From: an uncultured Gammaproteobacteria bacterium
Lineage (GTDB): Bacteria > Pseudomonadota > Gammaproteobacteria > HK1
NCBI GenBank assembly: GCA_958295835.1
Contig: OY282378.1
Span: 310,001-374,000 of the forward strand
Reading direction: 5' to 3'
Length of the DNA stretch: 64,000 nt
Part shown: positions 43,769 through 52,325 of the stretch, piece after piece
How positions within the stretch are numbered: the first letter of the stretch is position 1
Layout: each line of letters opens with the position of its first letter
Notes under the pieces: model-generated
Database searches by the model: none
Seen by the model: the letters and a program-made list of their open reading frames with translations, nothing else
Told to the model about the DNA's origin: nothing
Translations under genes and position numbers: made by a program

Positions 43769-44947
43769 ATGGCGAAGAGGCGAGCCGAGGAGGGCGTGGC
43801 GCGCGGCAGCGACGCCGCATTCCCCAAGGAGGAAATCGACGCGAGGCAGCGGCGCCTCAAGCGCGTCCTCGCCGCGGCCGGCGTCGATCTCTATCTGACG
43901 AGCGGGGCGGAGAACATCTTCTGGCTGAGCGGACAGCAGACCCCCGGCTACTACACGCTCCAGTGCCTCGCGGTGCCGGCGAAGGGCGCGGCGTTTCTGA
44001 TGCTGCGCGGGCTGGAGACGCACAACGCACGCGCGAACACGTACCTCTCCCGCATCGTCGGCTATGCGGACGATGCGAATCCTGCCGACGCGGTGGCGGA
44101 GATCGTCGAGACCCGCGGATTCAAGGGCCGGCGCATCGCCATCGATCGCAACGCCTGGTTCCTCACCGCGAACCTGTTCGACCGCCTGCGCGAACGGCTC
44201 GGACGGCTCGAGGACGGCAGTGGCATCGTCGAATCGCTGCGCCGGGTGAAGAGCGTGCGCGAGCTTGCCGCGATCCGCGCCGCGGCGCGCGCGAACGACG
44301 CCGGCATGAGCGCGGGTCTCGCGGCGGTACGCGCGGGAGCGACGGAGAACGACGTCGCGGCAGAGGTCATGCATGCCGCGATCAAGGCGGGGTCGGAGTA
44401 TGTCGGCATGGAGCCGTTCATCGTCTCCGGGCCGCGGTCGGGTCTCCCGCACGCAACCTGGCGCCGGCGGCGCATCCGGAACGGCGACCTCGTGGTGCTC
44501 GAGACCGCGGCGTGCCACCACCGCTACCACGCCGCGTCGTTTCGCACCGTGGCGGTCGGCCGCGTGCCCCGCAAGGCGCATGACTGGTACGAGGTATGCC
44601 GGGAAGCGTTCGCGGCGGGAGCGAAGATGCTGCGCCCCGGGCGGACATGTGCCGACGTGCACCAGGCGGTGCAGGCGGTGATCGATGCCGCGGGATGCAC
44701 CGAGGCGTATCGCAAGCGCTCGGGCTACAGCATCGGCATCGCGTTCGCGCCCGACTGGGGCGAGGGGAACATCCTGAGCCTCTATCGGGGCGTCGACGTC
44801 GTGATCGAACCGGGCATGGTGTTTCACCTGCCGATCACGTTGCGCGACTACGGGCGGTTCACCGTCGCGGTGAGCGATACCATCGAGGTGACGGCGCGAG
44901 GTCCACGCATTCTGGGCGGGCTCGGCCGGGATCTCGTCGAGGCGTGA
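43769..44947 (+). CDS. M24-family creatinase/ectoine-hydrolase-like protein
   Basis: A 392-residue pita-bread-fold protein with an N-terminal creatinase_N domain (about 20-150) and a C-terminal M24 domain. The M24 metal ligands of true aminopeptidases (D-x-G...D, later H and E/E) are not seen: the usual Asp sites read LETAACHHRYHAASFRTV. The active-site His of creatinase-like members is present near SGLPHATW. It therefore resembles metal-independent members such as creatinase or ectoine hydrolase DoeA. Substrate is unknown; DoeA-like amide hydrolysis is a reasonable guess. GGGAGG precedes the ATG at 43769. Confidence 0.75.
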   Translation: MAKRRAEEGVARGSDAAFPKEEIDARQRRLKRVLAAAGVDLYLTSGAENIFWLSGQQTPGYYTLQCLAVPAKGAAFLMLRGLETHNARANTYLSRIVGYADDANPADAVAEIVETRGFKGRRIAIDRNAWFLTANLFDRLRERLGRLEDGSGIVESLRRVKSVRELAAIRAAARANDAGMSAGLAAVRAGATENDVAAEVMHAAIKAGSEYVGMEPFIVSGPRSGLPHATWRRRRIRNGDLVVLETAACHHRYHAASFRTVAVGRVPRKAHDWYEVCREAFAAGAKMLRPGRTCADVHQAVQAVIDAAGCTEAYRKRSGYSIGIAFAPDWGEGNILSLYRGVDVVIEPGMVFHLPITLRDYGRFTVAVSDTIEVTARGPRILGGLGRDLVEA

Positions 44948-45134
44948 CTCGCTTGCCCCTGCAACCTTCATCATCCGACACTGGAGCATGGAACGACGCA
45001 ATGGCGCATCACTCCCCGACGAAGGACGCATCGCACGAGACGAATGGCAGAGGAACGGGGATGGAAACGGAGCGGGTGAGCAACGCCGAAGCATCGAAGA
45101 CGATTCACGGCATACCATCAACGAGGAGTTGACA

Positions 45135-45866
45135 ATGGCGGACATCAGAACGGAAGACGTGACCTACGCCGCGGGCGACACCATGTGCAAGGGCCACATC
45201 GCGTACGACGGCGCCGCGGGGGAACCGCGCCCCGGCGTGCTCGTCGTGCATGAATGGTGGGGACTCGACGACTACATTCGCGGCCGGGCGCGCATGCTGG
45301 CAGAGCTCGGCTACACGGCGCTGGCGGTTGACATGTACGGGGAGGGACGGACCGCTGCCGACCCGCAAGGCGCGGGCACGCTGATGAACTCCGTGCTGGG
45401 GGACATGGATGCCGGTACCGCCCGGTTCAAGGCCGCATTCGATGCGATCTCCCGGCATCCTTCCGTCGATGCGGGCCGCGTGGCGGCGATCGGCTACTGC
45501 TTCGGCGGCGCCATGGTGCTGCATGGTGCGCGCATCGGCATGGATCTGAAAGGCGTGGTGAGCTTCCATGGCTCGCTCGGCTCGTTCCACAAGCCGGCAA
45601 GAGGCGAGGTGCGGGCCAGGGTGCTCGTATGTCATGGGGCCGCCGACGCCCTTGTCTCCGACGAGGAAATCGCCGGCATCGAACAGGAGATGGCGGACGC
45701 CGGCGCCGACCTTCGCTTCGTGGCCTACGATGGGGCGTTACACGGCTTTACCAACCCCGAGGCGACCGCGAACGGCGAGAGGTACGGCCTGCCGCTCAAG
45801 TACGACGAGGCGGTCGACAGGAGATCATGGGACGACATGAAGGCGCTGTTCTCGGAGATCTTCTGA
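45135..45866 (+). CDS. Dienelactone hydrolase family protein
   Basis: A 243-residue alpha/beta hydrolase. Features are [20 protein letters not shown], the Cys nucleophile in [12 protein letters not shown], an Asp in [11 protein letters not shown] and the His in [12 protein letters not shown], the standard Cys-Asp-His triad of dienelactone hydrolases. These open dienelactones in aromatic degradation, but many homologues have other small-ester substrates. GAGGAG precedes the ATG at 45135. It follows the M24 gene by about 190 bases. Confidence 0.87.
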   Translation: MADIRTEDVTYAAGDTMCKGHIAYDGAAGEPRPGVLVVHEWWGLDDYIRGRARMLAELGYTALAVDMYGEGRTAADPQGAGTLMNSVLGDMDAGTARFKAAFDAISRHPSVDAGRVAAIGYCFGGAMVLHGARIGMDLKGVVSFHGSLGSFHKPARGEVRARVLVCHGAADALVSDEEIAGIEQEMADAGADLRFVAYDGALHGFTNPEATANGERYGLPLKYDEAVDRRSWDDMKALFSEIF

Positions 45867-45873
45867 AGGTCAT

Positions 45874-45984
45874 GTGACCGAGTGGGGCCGGGTCACCGTC
45901 GAGTGGTGGAGCCACAGGATCAAGGGACTGCACGAGCTGGACTTCGCGCTGGCGAAGCGGTGCGACTCGTTGGCCGAGGGTTGA
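45874..45984 (+). pseudogene. C-terminal fragment, pterin carbinolamine dehydratase-like
   Basis: A 36-codon frame (GTG start, TGA at 45982-45984) reading [20 protein letters not shown] then [10 protein letters not shown]. This resembles the last part of pterin-4a-carbinolamine dehydratase (V-x-V-x-x-x-T/S-H...GLT..DF.LA...D.L). The catalytic His cluster at the front is missing, so it is a remnant. Confidence 0.4.
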
Positions 45985-46000
45985 GACCGGGCACCGGCGG

Positions 46001-46915
46001 TCATCCCGTGCACACCCGCTCCATGAGTTCGAGATACAACGACTGGAGGCGTTCCGTCACCGGTCCGCGGGTTCCCGAGCCGATGGTGCGGCCATCCACC
46101 GCCGCGACCGGCGCCACGCCGGCGAACGTACCGGTGACGAACGACTCTTCGGCGCCGTAGACGTCGGTGAGGCTGAAGTTTCGCTCACGGACGGGGATCG
46201 AGTGCTCGCGACAGAGTCCGATGACGTTCCCGCGGGTGATTCCGCCGAGGCAGTAGTCGCCGGACGAGGTCCAGACCTCGCCCCGCCTGACGATGAAGAA
46301 GTGGGTGGAATTGCAGGTTGCGACGAATCCCCGGGGGTCGAGCATCAACGCCTCGTCGGCCCCCGCCTTCGTTGCCTGGATGCAGGCGAGGATGCAGTTG
46401 AGCTTCGAATGGCTGTTGAGCTTCGGATCCTGCACGTCGGGCGGGCCGCGGCGCACGTGAACGGTGAACAGACGGATCCCGCGCGCCGCGACGGCGGGAT
46501 CCGGCGCCTTGTACTCGGGAATGATGACGATGGTGGCCGGTCCGATGGTGACCCTGGGGTCCTGGTACGGCGTCGCCTTCACCCCACGCGTGACCATGAG
46601 ACGAATATGCACGTCCTCGGTCATCCCGTTCACCCGCAACGTCTCGCAGAGCGCTTCGGCGAGTGCTTGGCGGTCGAGGCCGATATCGAGATCGAGGGCC
46701 TTCGCACCCTCGAAGAGGCGGTCGAGGTGGGCATCGAGGAACGCGATGCGCCCGCGATGCACCCGCAGCCCTTCCCAGACCCCGTCCCCGAGTACGAACC
46801 CGCTGTCGAAGACCGAAACCCTGGCCTCCTCCCGCGGCACGTGCTCGCCGTTGACGTAGATCAGGATCTCCCGGTTGCGGGGGTCGGGACGGTATTCGTG
46901 AGTCCCCTTGCTCAT
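46001..46915 (-). CDS. Class IV aminotransferase (branched-chain or D-amino acid type)
   Basis: A 304-residue fold-type IV PLP enzyme: start REILIYVNGEHVPREEARVS, the family motif GFVLGDGVWEGLRVHRGRIA, the Schiff-base Lys in SHSKLNCILACIQA, and PLP-phosphate binding near GGITRGNVIGLCREH. The EALMLDPRGFVATCNSTHFF segment is typical of the BCAT/DAAT group. Substrate preference (branched-chain, D-amino acids or aminodeoxychorismate) is unresolved. ATG 46915 overlaps the DsbB stop by four bases, so it is translationally coupled to dsbB. Confidence 0.85.
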   Translation of the reverse strand: MSKGTHEYRPDPRNREILIYVNGEHVPREEARVSVFDSGFVLGDGVWEGLRVHRGRIAFLDAHLDRLFEGAKALDLDIGLDRQALAEALCETLRVNGMTEDVHIRLMVTRGVKATPYQDPRVTIGPATIVIIPEYKAPDPAVAARGIRLFTVHVRRGPPDVQDPKLNSHSKLNCILACIQATKAGADEALMLDPRGFVATCNSTHFFIVRRGEVWTSSGDYCLGGITRGNVIGLCREHSIPVRERNFSLTDVYGAEESFVTGTFAGVAPVAAVDGRTIGSGTRGPVTERLQSLYLELMERVCTG

Positions 46916-47442
46916 TGGGCGGTCCCCTCCGGGACAGCGCGGGCCGCGACTCGAGCCGCGGGCCGGGCCGCGATCAGCCAGAGCCCGAAGAGGGTGAACG
47001 CGATGAACAGGAGCAGGGTCCACTCGGGGATGGAGAGGGAAAGGAACGTCCACTGCACCTCGGCGCACTCACCCGAGCCTCGCAGGACCATCTCGATTAC
47101 CTCGGTGAGCGGAAAGGCGCCGAGCATGTACTCCAGGCCCGGACCGCACTCCGGCGCCTGGCCCGGAGGCAGGCTCTGGAGCCATACGTGGCGGCCTGCC
47201 GTCGCGGCCCCCGCGACCGCAGTGATCGTGATCATCACCCCGTAAAGGCGGCGTCCCACCGTGGCGGGATCGTGGATCGCGCCGGCAAGCATCAATACGC
47301 CGAGCGCGATGACGGCCCCGCGCTGGAGCACGCACAGTGGGCAGGGATCGAGTCCTTCGACGTGCTGAAGCCACAGCGCCGCCGCCATCAGCGCGACGCA
47401 AAGCGCGAAACCGCTGGCCAGAAGTATTCTCTGGAACGACAT
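46912..47442 (-). CDS. dsbB: Disulfide bond formation protein B
   Basis: A 176-residue inner-membrane quinone reductase that re-oxidises DsbA. It has four transmembrane helices. The first Cys pair is in DPCPLCVLQRG (CxxC) after helix 1, and the second periplasmic pair spans CGPG to GECAE (about residues 106-134). Length is normal. GGAG stands seven bases before ATG 47442. A class IV aminotransferase gene overlaps its end. Confidence 0.92.
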   Translation of the reverse strand: MSFQRILLASGFALCVALMAAALWLQHVEGLDPCPLCVLQRGAVIALGVLMLAGAIHDPATVGRRLYGVMITITAVAGAATAGRHVWLQSLPPGQAPECGPGLEYMLGAFPLTEVIEMVLRGSGECAEVQWTFLSLSIPEWTLLLFIAFTLFGLWLIAARPAARVAARAVPEGTAQ

Positions 47443-47516
47443 CGAATCTCCTGAAAGCCGTTTCGAGTGATGCGGCACGGCGGTTCGAATTCAGGCCCGC
47501 CGATCCGGTTCAAATC

Positions 47517-48197
47517 TCAGAAGTGCTCGACCCAGGGCCTCAGCTCGACCTCCCACGTCCACGCACTGCGGTGCTGTCGGTGGACGTGCAGGTACGTTCG
47601 TGCGATCGCATCCGGATCCAGCCACTCGTCATGATCGGGGATGCGGACGGCGCTCTCGATACCTCCGTCGATGACGAAGTGCGCGACGTGGATCCCCTTC
47701 GGCGCCAGCTCACGCGCCATGCTCTGCGCGAGGCCACGCAGTGCGAACTTCCCCATGGCGAAGCAGCCCGATTCCGGATAGCCCTTCACGCTGGCCGAGG
47801 CGCCGGTGAACTGAATCGAGCCCGACCCCCGCTCGCACATCGCCATCGCGGCCCGGCGAGCGACGAGGAAGCCACCGTAGGCCGAGAGACCGATCGCCCG
47901 CTCGACCGCCTCCGGATCGAGGTCGGCGACCGCACCGCGTACTCGCGCGCTCGCGTTGAACACGACGAGGTCCGGCACGCCCTCGGCGTCGAGCACGGCG
48001 TCGAACAGGGTGTCGACGGCCTCGCGTCGGCTCGCATCGCAGGCGTACACGCTCGCACCGGTCTCCTCCGCGAGGGCCGAGAGCTTCGCGGTATCCCGCG
48101 CCGCGAGCACGACCCTGATCCCTTCGCTCGCGCACAGTCGCGCGAGTGATGCACTCAGCCCCGGACCTGCTCCGACGATCATCGCGAGCTCGCTCAT
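47517..48197 (-). CDS. SDR-family oxidoreductase with Phe at the Tyr site
   Basis: A 226-residue SDR fold: cofactor loop MIVGAGPGLSASLARLCASE, NAG-equivalent VVFNASARVRG, and the substrate strand FTGASASVKGYPE. The usual Tyr-x-x-x-Lys appears as F-A-M-G-K (CFAMGKFALRGL), so the catalytic Tyr is replaced by Phe. The LAQSMARELAPKGIHV and HFVIDGGI segments are family-like, and related proteins with F-A-S-A-K exist, so this may be a subfamily trait. AGGAGG precedes ATG 48197. It is divergent from the creatininase-like gene. Confidence 0.78.
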   Translation of the reverse strand: MSELAMIVGAGPGLSASLARLCASEGIRVVLAARDTAKLSALAEETGASVYACDASRREAVDTLFDAVLDAEGVPDLVVFNASARVRGAVADLDPEAVERAIGLSAYGGFLVARRAAMAMCERGSGSIQFTGASASVKGYPESGCFAMGKFALRGLAQSMARELAPKGIHVAHFVIDGGIESAVRIPDHDEWLDPDAIARTYLHVHRQHRSAWTWEVELRPWVEHF

Positions 48198-48352
48198 GGT
48201 CTGCCTCCTGCGTTCGTGTTCCCGGAATGTAGAGAGTGCCACGAGCTTCGGCAATTCGCATGGAATAAAAACGGCTCCCCGCCACGCATGACATGTTCGC
48301 GCATTGGTCCTTACAATTGGAGATACACCGTCCACACCGGGGGAGGTCGCCA

Positions 48353-49102
48353 GTGCTGCTCCAACTCTCGACCTGGCAGGAAATCGACGTGTACCTCGAA
48401 CGATCGCGCGGCATCGTCATCCCCATCGGATCGACCGAGCAGCACGGACCCAATGGGCTCATCGGCACCGACGCGCTGTGCCCCGAAACGGTCGCACGCG
48501 GCATGGACGACAAGATCGACATCGTCGTCGCGCCGACGCTGAGCATTGGCATGGCCCAGCACCACCTCGGGTTCTCCGGCTCCATCACCCTGCGGCCCAG
48601 CACCCTGATCGCGGTCGTGCGCGATGTAGTCCAGTCCCTCGTCCGGCATGGATTCGAGCGGTGCTACTTCCTCAACGGGCACGGCGGCAACGTCGCCACC
48701 GTGAACGCCGCGTTCTCCGAGATCTACGCGGACTCGAGCTTCAACCGCCAGGCCGGAAACGAACCGGGGGTGCGGTGCCGGCTCGGCAACTGGTACGACG
48801 GGCACCGCGTGCGCGCGCTCTCGCGGGAGCTGTTCGGTGGCGCCGAAGGCAGCCACGCCACCCCTTCCGAGGTCTCGCTCACGTTCTACGCCTATCCCGA
48901 TGCGATCAAGAATACCCGGATGAGTCCCCGGATCGCGCCCACGGGACCGATCCTGGACGCTGCCGACTATCGCCGCCGCTTCCCGGACGGTCGTATCGGC
49001 TCGGATCCGTCGCTCGCGACGCCGGAGGCAGGAGAAAGGCTGTTTCATGCGGCGGTCGAAGACGCGGTGGAGGATTATCGGCGGTTCCTCGGGGCTCGGT
49101 AG
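48353..49102 (+). CDS. Creatininase family amidohydrolase
   Basis: A 249-residue metal-dependent amidohydrolase of the creatininase/MftE type. Metal-site motifs are visible: the Glu and His in IPIGSTEQHGPNGLIGTDA, LNGHGGN with a His, and GSHATPSEVS with Glu. Related enzymes act on creatinine, pyrrolopterins or peptide-derived cofactors. GTG at 48353 is chosen because GGGGGAGG is just upstream and the family starts LLQLSTWQE; the open frame upstream is not family-like. Confidence 0.85.
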   Translation: MLLQLSTWQEIDVYLERSRGIVIPIGSTEQHGPNGLIGTDALCPETVARGMDDKIDIVVAPTLSIGMAQHHLGFSGSITLRPSTLIAVVRDVVQSLVRHGFERCYFLNGHGGNVATVNAAFSEIYADSSFNRQAGNEPGVRCRLGNWYDGHRVRALSRELFGGAEGSHATPSEVSLTFYAYPDAIKNTRMSPRIAPTGPILDAADYRRRFPDGRIGSDPSLATPEAGERLFHAAVEDAVEDYRRFLGAR

Positions 49103-49201
49103 CTCGACTCGGGGAGCGCTCTGCCCGTCTGCGGCGTTTCTTGCAACCCTCCCGTATAATCCCACGTCCTTTCTCCGTCCACGTCCGAAGCGCGGTGCAG
49201 C

Positions 49202-49537
49202 ATGGCAAAGAAGCAGGTCTATCGGGTCGTTTTCCACAGCCACGGAAAGATCTACGAGCTGTATGCGCGTAGCGTGAGCCATGGTGAGCTCTACGGGTTC
49301 GTCGAGATCGGCGAGATCATTTTCGGAGAGCGCACCGCGATACTGGTGGACCCTTCCGAGGAGAAGCTCAAGTCCGAGTTCGAAGGCGTGCAGCGCACTT
49401 ACGTTCCGTTCCACGCCGTCGTTCGTATCGACGAGGTGCGCCGCGAGGGGGCCAACAAGATTCTCGACGCGGGCGATGGCGGCAACGTCACCCCGTTTCC
49501 GGTCCCGATGTACCCGACCAGCGGCGACAAGCACTGA
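49202..49537 (+). CDS. DUF1820 family protein
   Basis: A 111-residue protein: VYRVVFHSHGKIYELYARSV, EIGEIIFGERTAILVDPSEE, RTYVPFHAVVRIDEVRREG and a C-terminal PFPVPMYPTSG. It matches DUF1820 over its length; function is unknown. This family is, to my knowledge, mostly confined to gammaproteobacteria and relatives, a hint to the host lineage. It may be co-transcribed with the creatininase-like gene 99 bases upstream, or have its own promoter. Confidence 0.85.
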   Translation: MAKKQVYRVVFHSHGKIYELYARSVSHGELYGFVEIGEIIFGERTAILVDPSEEKLKSEFEGVQRTYVPFHAVVRIDEVRREGANKILDAGDGGNVTPFPVPMYPTSGDKH

Positions 49538-49591
49538 TCCGGCGTCACCGCGACCAAGTGGCCGCGCGTTCCGGATCTCGGCCACCGTCAT

Positions 49592-49615
49592 CCATTCCCG
49601 CCTTCGCAGGAATGG
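49592..49615 (+). terminator. Hairpin with T-rich tail after DUF1820
   Basis: CCATTCC (49592-49598) pairs with GGAATGG (49609-49615) and is followed by CTTTCTTTCC. It lies between convergent genes and matches the REP-like palindrome family also seen at 17030. Confidence 0.5.
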
Positions 49616-49634
49616 CTTTCTTTCCCCATGACTG

Positions 49635-50108
49635 TCATTTCGCCCACATCGAGTACGGATGCTCGACGAGGCGATGGTTGTAATATCGGACGTCACCGGA
49701 CACGTCCTCACCCGCCCATGCAGGGAGCGTGAACGTGTCGCCGGCCGAATCGAGCTCGAGCTCGGCCACGACGAGACCTGAATTGTCTCCCTCGAAGACG
49801 TCGATTTCCCAGGCAAGGTCGTCGTGCTCGACGATGAAGCGCGTTTTTTCGATCAGCGGCTTCACGCAGAGCTCTTCGAGTATCGCGTGCGCGTCGGCCG
49901 GTGGAATCCGGTATTCGTACTCATGACGCGCAATGCCCGCCACCGCGCTCTTGATGTTGAGCCAGGCATTGTCCCCGCACACCCGCACGCGTACGGAATT
50001 GCCCGGGCCTGTCGAGAGATAGCCCTGCCGGTACCGCATTCCGGGCGACGCCGCTGCGCGCCATGAATCGCCGATGACGAGGAATTTCCGTTCGATCTCG
50101 ACGCCCAT
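49635..50108 (-). CDS. CYTH domain protein (inorganic triphosphatase-like)
   Basis: A 157-residue CYTH/triphosphate tunnel metalloenzyme. It starts GVEIERKFLVIGDSW, with the ExExK-type signature EIERKFL, followed by alternating charged strands (YRQGYLSTGPG, VRVRVCGDNAWLNIK, WEIDVFEGDNSGLVVAELEL). Such proteins hydrolyse tripolyphosphate or related substrates. ATG 50108 is the family start. It lies 44 bases after coq7 on the same strand. Confidence 0.88.
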   Translation of the reverse strand: MGVEIERKFLVIGDSWRAAASPGMRYRQGYLSTGPGNSVRVRVCGDNAWLNIKSAVAGIARHEYEYRIPPADAHAILEELCVKPLIEKTRFIVEHDDLAWEIDVFEGDNSGLVVAELELDSAGDTFTLPAWAGEDVSGDVRYYNHRLVEHPYSMWAK

Positions 50109-50152
50109 CTCCCGACTCCACCGCCCGCGGGGTGGCGGTTCCGAATTCCACT

Positions 50153-50806
50153 TCAAATCCAGTAGGCGCTACTGGTCATGACCTTCGAGGTGGCGCGCAT
50201 GGCGCGCCGGACGACAGGGGGCGGCGCGACCCCTCCGGCGGCGCGCGCCCGGGTGGCGTGGCCTTGCTCGTCGGATCGCATGCGCATGAGGAGGGCACGG
50301 CTGCGGCGGTCGCCGTCCGGGAGCCGCGACAGATGACTGTCCAGGTGTTCGACCACCTGGCGCTCGGTTTCGGCGACGAATCCCAGGCTCCACCGATCGC
50401 CCGCGAGCCCGGCCGCGGCGCCGATGGCGAGAGAACCGGCGTACCAGAGCGGGTCGAGCCGGCTCGGTGCCGAGCCCAGCTCTTCGAGCCGGGCGCGGCA
50501 CCAGACGAGATGGTCGTTCTCTTCGCGCGCCGCCCGCTTCATCGCCTCCCGTGTCCCCGAATCGCGCGCCACCAGCGACTGCCCTCGGTAGAGCGCCTGA
50601 GCGGCGACCTCACCCGCGTGATTGACCCGCATCAGCCCCGCCGAGTGCCGGCGTTCATGGTCGTCGAGGACGTCATCCACGACGCCGGTGGCCGGGTTCT
50701 CCGACTCGGAACCGAGCTCCACTCGCGCCGCACCGCGCAGGGCACGGTCGAACACGATGATGAGTCGATCGAGCCGGTTCAGGTGGCGATCGGGACGTTC
50801 AGGCAT
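50153..50806 (-). CDS. coq7: 3-demethoxyubiquinol 3-hydroxylase (Coq7/UbiF type)
   Basis: A 217-residue di-iron hydroxylase that acts late in ubiquinone synthesis. Ferritin-like ligands are visible: [36 protein letters not shown] and [13 protein letters not shown], with the middle [10 protein letters not shown]. Length is normal for bacterial Coq7. The start is ATG 50806. It is followed by the CYTH gene. Confidence 0.92.
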   Translation of the reverse strand: MPERPDRHLNRLDRLIIVFDRALRGAARVELGSESENPATGVVDDVLDDHERRHSAGLMRVNHAGEVAAQALYRGQSLVARDSGTREAMKRAAREENDHLVWCRARLEELGSAPSRLDPLWYAGSLAIGAAAGLAGDRWSLGFVAETERQVVEHLDSHLSRLPDGDRRSRALLMRMRSDEQGHATRARAAGGVAPPPVVRRAMRATSKVMTSSAYWI

Positions 50807-51299
50807 CGGGCGTCGTCTTCGTCACGAGCTTCCGGCCTTCCGCCGACAGCTCGCCGAGGGCGTCCTGGGTGGACTTCGCATGGTATTCCCTCACATCTCG
50901 CCAGGAATGATCGCTGAAGGACAGCTACGCAAGACATGCCGGTCCGACAAGCGTACAGCCATCGGGCGCGCGCAGCATCCCATTCTGCGAGGTGGGCGTG
51001 GCGCCATGCGCACGGTCCTCGAGCCGAAGGTGTCCACCGCGTGCCGCGGCGTCGACCAGCGCGACCCGGAGTACGAACAACGTTTTCGTGACCGACTATA
51101 ATCCCGCGGGTACTGTCTCAGTGGCCGTCCGGGATGAATTGCGGTCCGATCGGGAAGTCGTCCTCGGTCCCGGGATCGAGCGTGCTGCTCTGCGGGCAGG
51201 ATGAATCGCCGGGCCGCATCGACCGCGGCCGCCGCCTGCGTGACTCTCCGAATGCCTCGAACGGGGACGCCGCCGTCGAGGCCGCGCGGGGATGAATCC
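50807..51299. other. Gap without a clear gene
   Basis: A minus-strand 31-codon frame (GTG 50894, stop 50799) reads REYHAKSTQDALGELSAEGR and ends eight bases into coq7. Its codon use is gene-like and it could be the tail of a lost gene or a leader. Otherwise nothing was recognised. Promoters for the divergent coq7 and DUF599 genes should lie here. Confidence 0.4.
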
Positions 51300-51983
51300 A
51301 TGACCGACCTCACCGGTATCGATTACGTTGCGCTCGCGCTGTCGCTCGTGTGCTGGATCGGCTTCGACATGCTCGCCAACCGGCCTCGCGACGGGAAGTG
51401 GGCCAGCCTCAGCCACCTGATGGATCGCTACCGCTACGGCTGGATGCGCACCATGACGCGACGCGACATGCGGATGGTCGACACCATGATCCAGAGCGCA
51501 GTGCTGCAAGGCTGCACCTTCTTCGCGTCGACCGCGATACTCCTCGTGGGAGGACTGCTGGCGCTGCTTGGCGCCGCCGATCAGGCGATCGGGGTCATTC
51601 GCGACCTGCCGTTCGCAGTGGAAACGACACGAAGCCTGTGGCAGATCAAGGTGCTCGTGATCGTAACGGCGCTCACCTACGCATTCTTCAAGTTCGCGTG
51701 GGCGTATCGCGTCTACACCTATTGCATCGTGGTGATCGGCGCGGCTCCGATGGAGGAGGCGCCCGAGAGCGGGGATTATGCTTCGCGCGCGGGCGGTCTC
51801 ATCGGCATCGGCGCCCGCCATTTCGACCGGGGGATCCGGGCGTACTACTACGCACTGGCCGCGACCGCGTGGTTCCTGCATCCGATCCTGTTCATGGTCT
51901 CCACCGCGTGGGTGACGGGGGTGCTGATTCGTCGAGAGTTTCGCTCCCGGGCGCGCGCGGTCCTCACGCGCGGTTCCGATTGA
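51300..51983 (+). CDS. DUF599 membrane protein
   Basis: A 227-residue integral membrane protein of the DUF599 family, with four hydrophobic helices (ALALSLVCWIGFDML; ASTAILLVGGLLALLGAAD; VLVIVTALTYAFFKFAWAYR; ATAWFLHPILFMVSTAWV). Conserved polar segments are RMVDTMIQSAVLQG and FKFAWAYRVYTYC. Function is unknown. ATG 51300 gives the family start. Confidence 0.87.
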   Translation: MTDLTGIDYVALALSLVCWIGFDMLANRPRDGKWASLSHLMDRYRYGWMRTMTRRDMRMVDTMIQSAVLQGCTFFASTAILLVGGLLALLGAADQAIGVIRDLPFAVETTRSLWQIKVLVIVTALTYAFFKFAWAYRVYTYCIVVIGAAPMEEAPESGDYASRAGGLIGIGARHFDRGIRAYYYALAATAWFLHPILFMVSTAWVTGVLIRREFRSRARAVLTRGSD

Positions 51984-52325
51984 CGCGCTCGATCGGGCCT
52001 CGACCTCGTTCGTCCGGGAGCCTCCCGGCCTGCTCCCGTGCTTCGTCGACCGCAATTCCCGCTTGCTCGGCGCCCCTGGTGAAATCAGGAGGATCAATTT
52101 GCCGGCTGGGCGAACAATGCGCCCGGCGCATTGGATGAGGTTACGACGAAGGATCCCAATCACCCGGAAGCACCACGAAGCGGCGTGAACCGCCCCGGGA
52201 ATCCCGGAGGCCGCAATCGTCGAGTTCCCGGGAGGAAAGAGTGGACGGCCTGAAGCCCGCAGGCAGGATGCGGACGCCGGACCGCCCGGGAAGAGGAAAG
52301 GGTCCGACGCGCGCGCCGTCCGGCG
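51984..52325. other. Gap before the duplicated block
   Basis: No gene was recognised. The left end of the first duplicated copy lies at about 52251 (TGAAGCCCGCAGGCAGGATG, also present at 53764). Confidence 0.45.

Noticed and set aside
43535..45145. A 536-codon minus-strand open frame opposite the M24 gene
   Set aside because: Shadow of the M24 coding frame; composition is biased and it lacks domain motifs.
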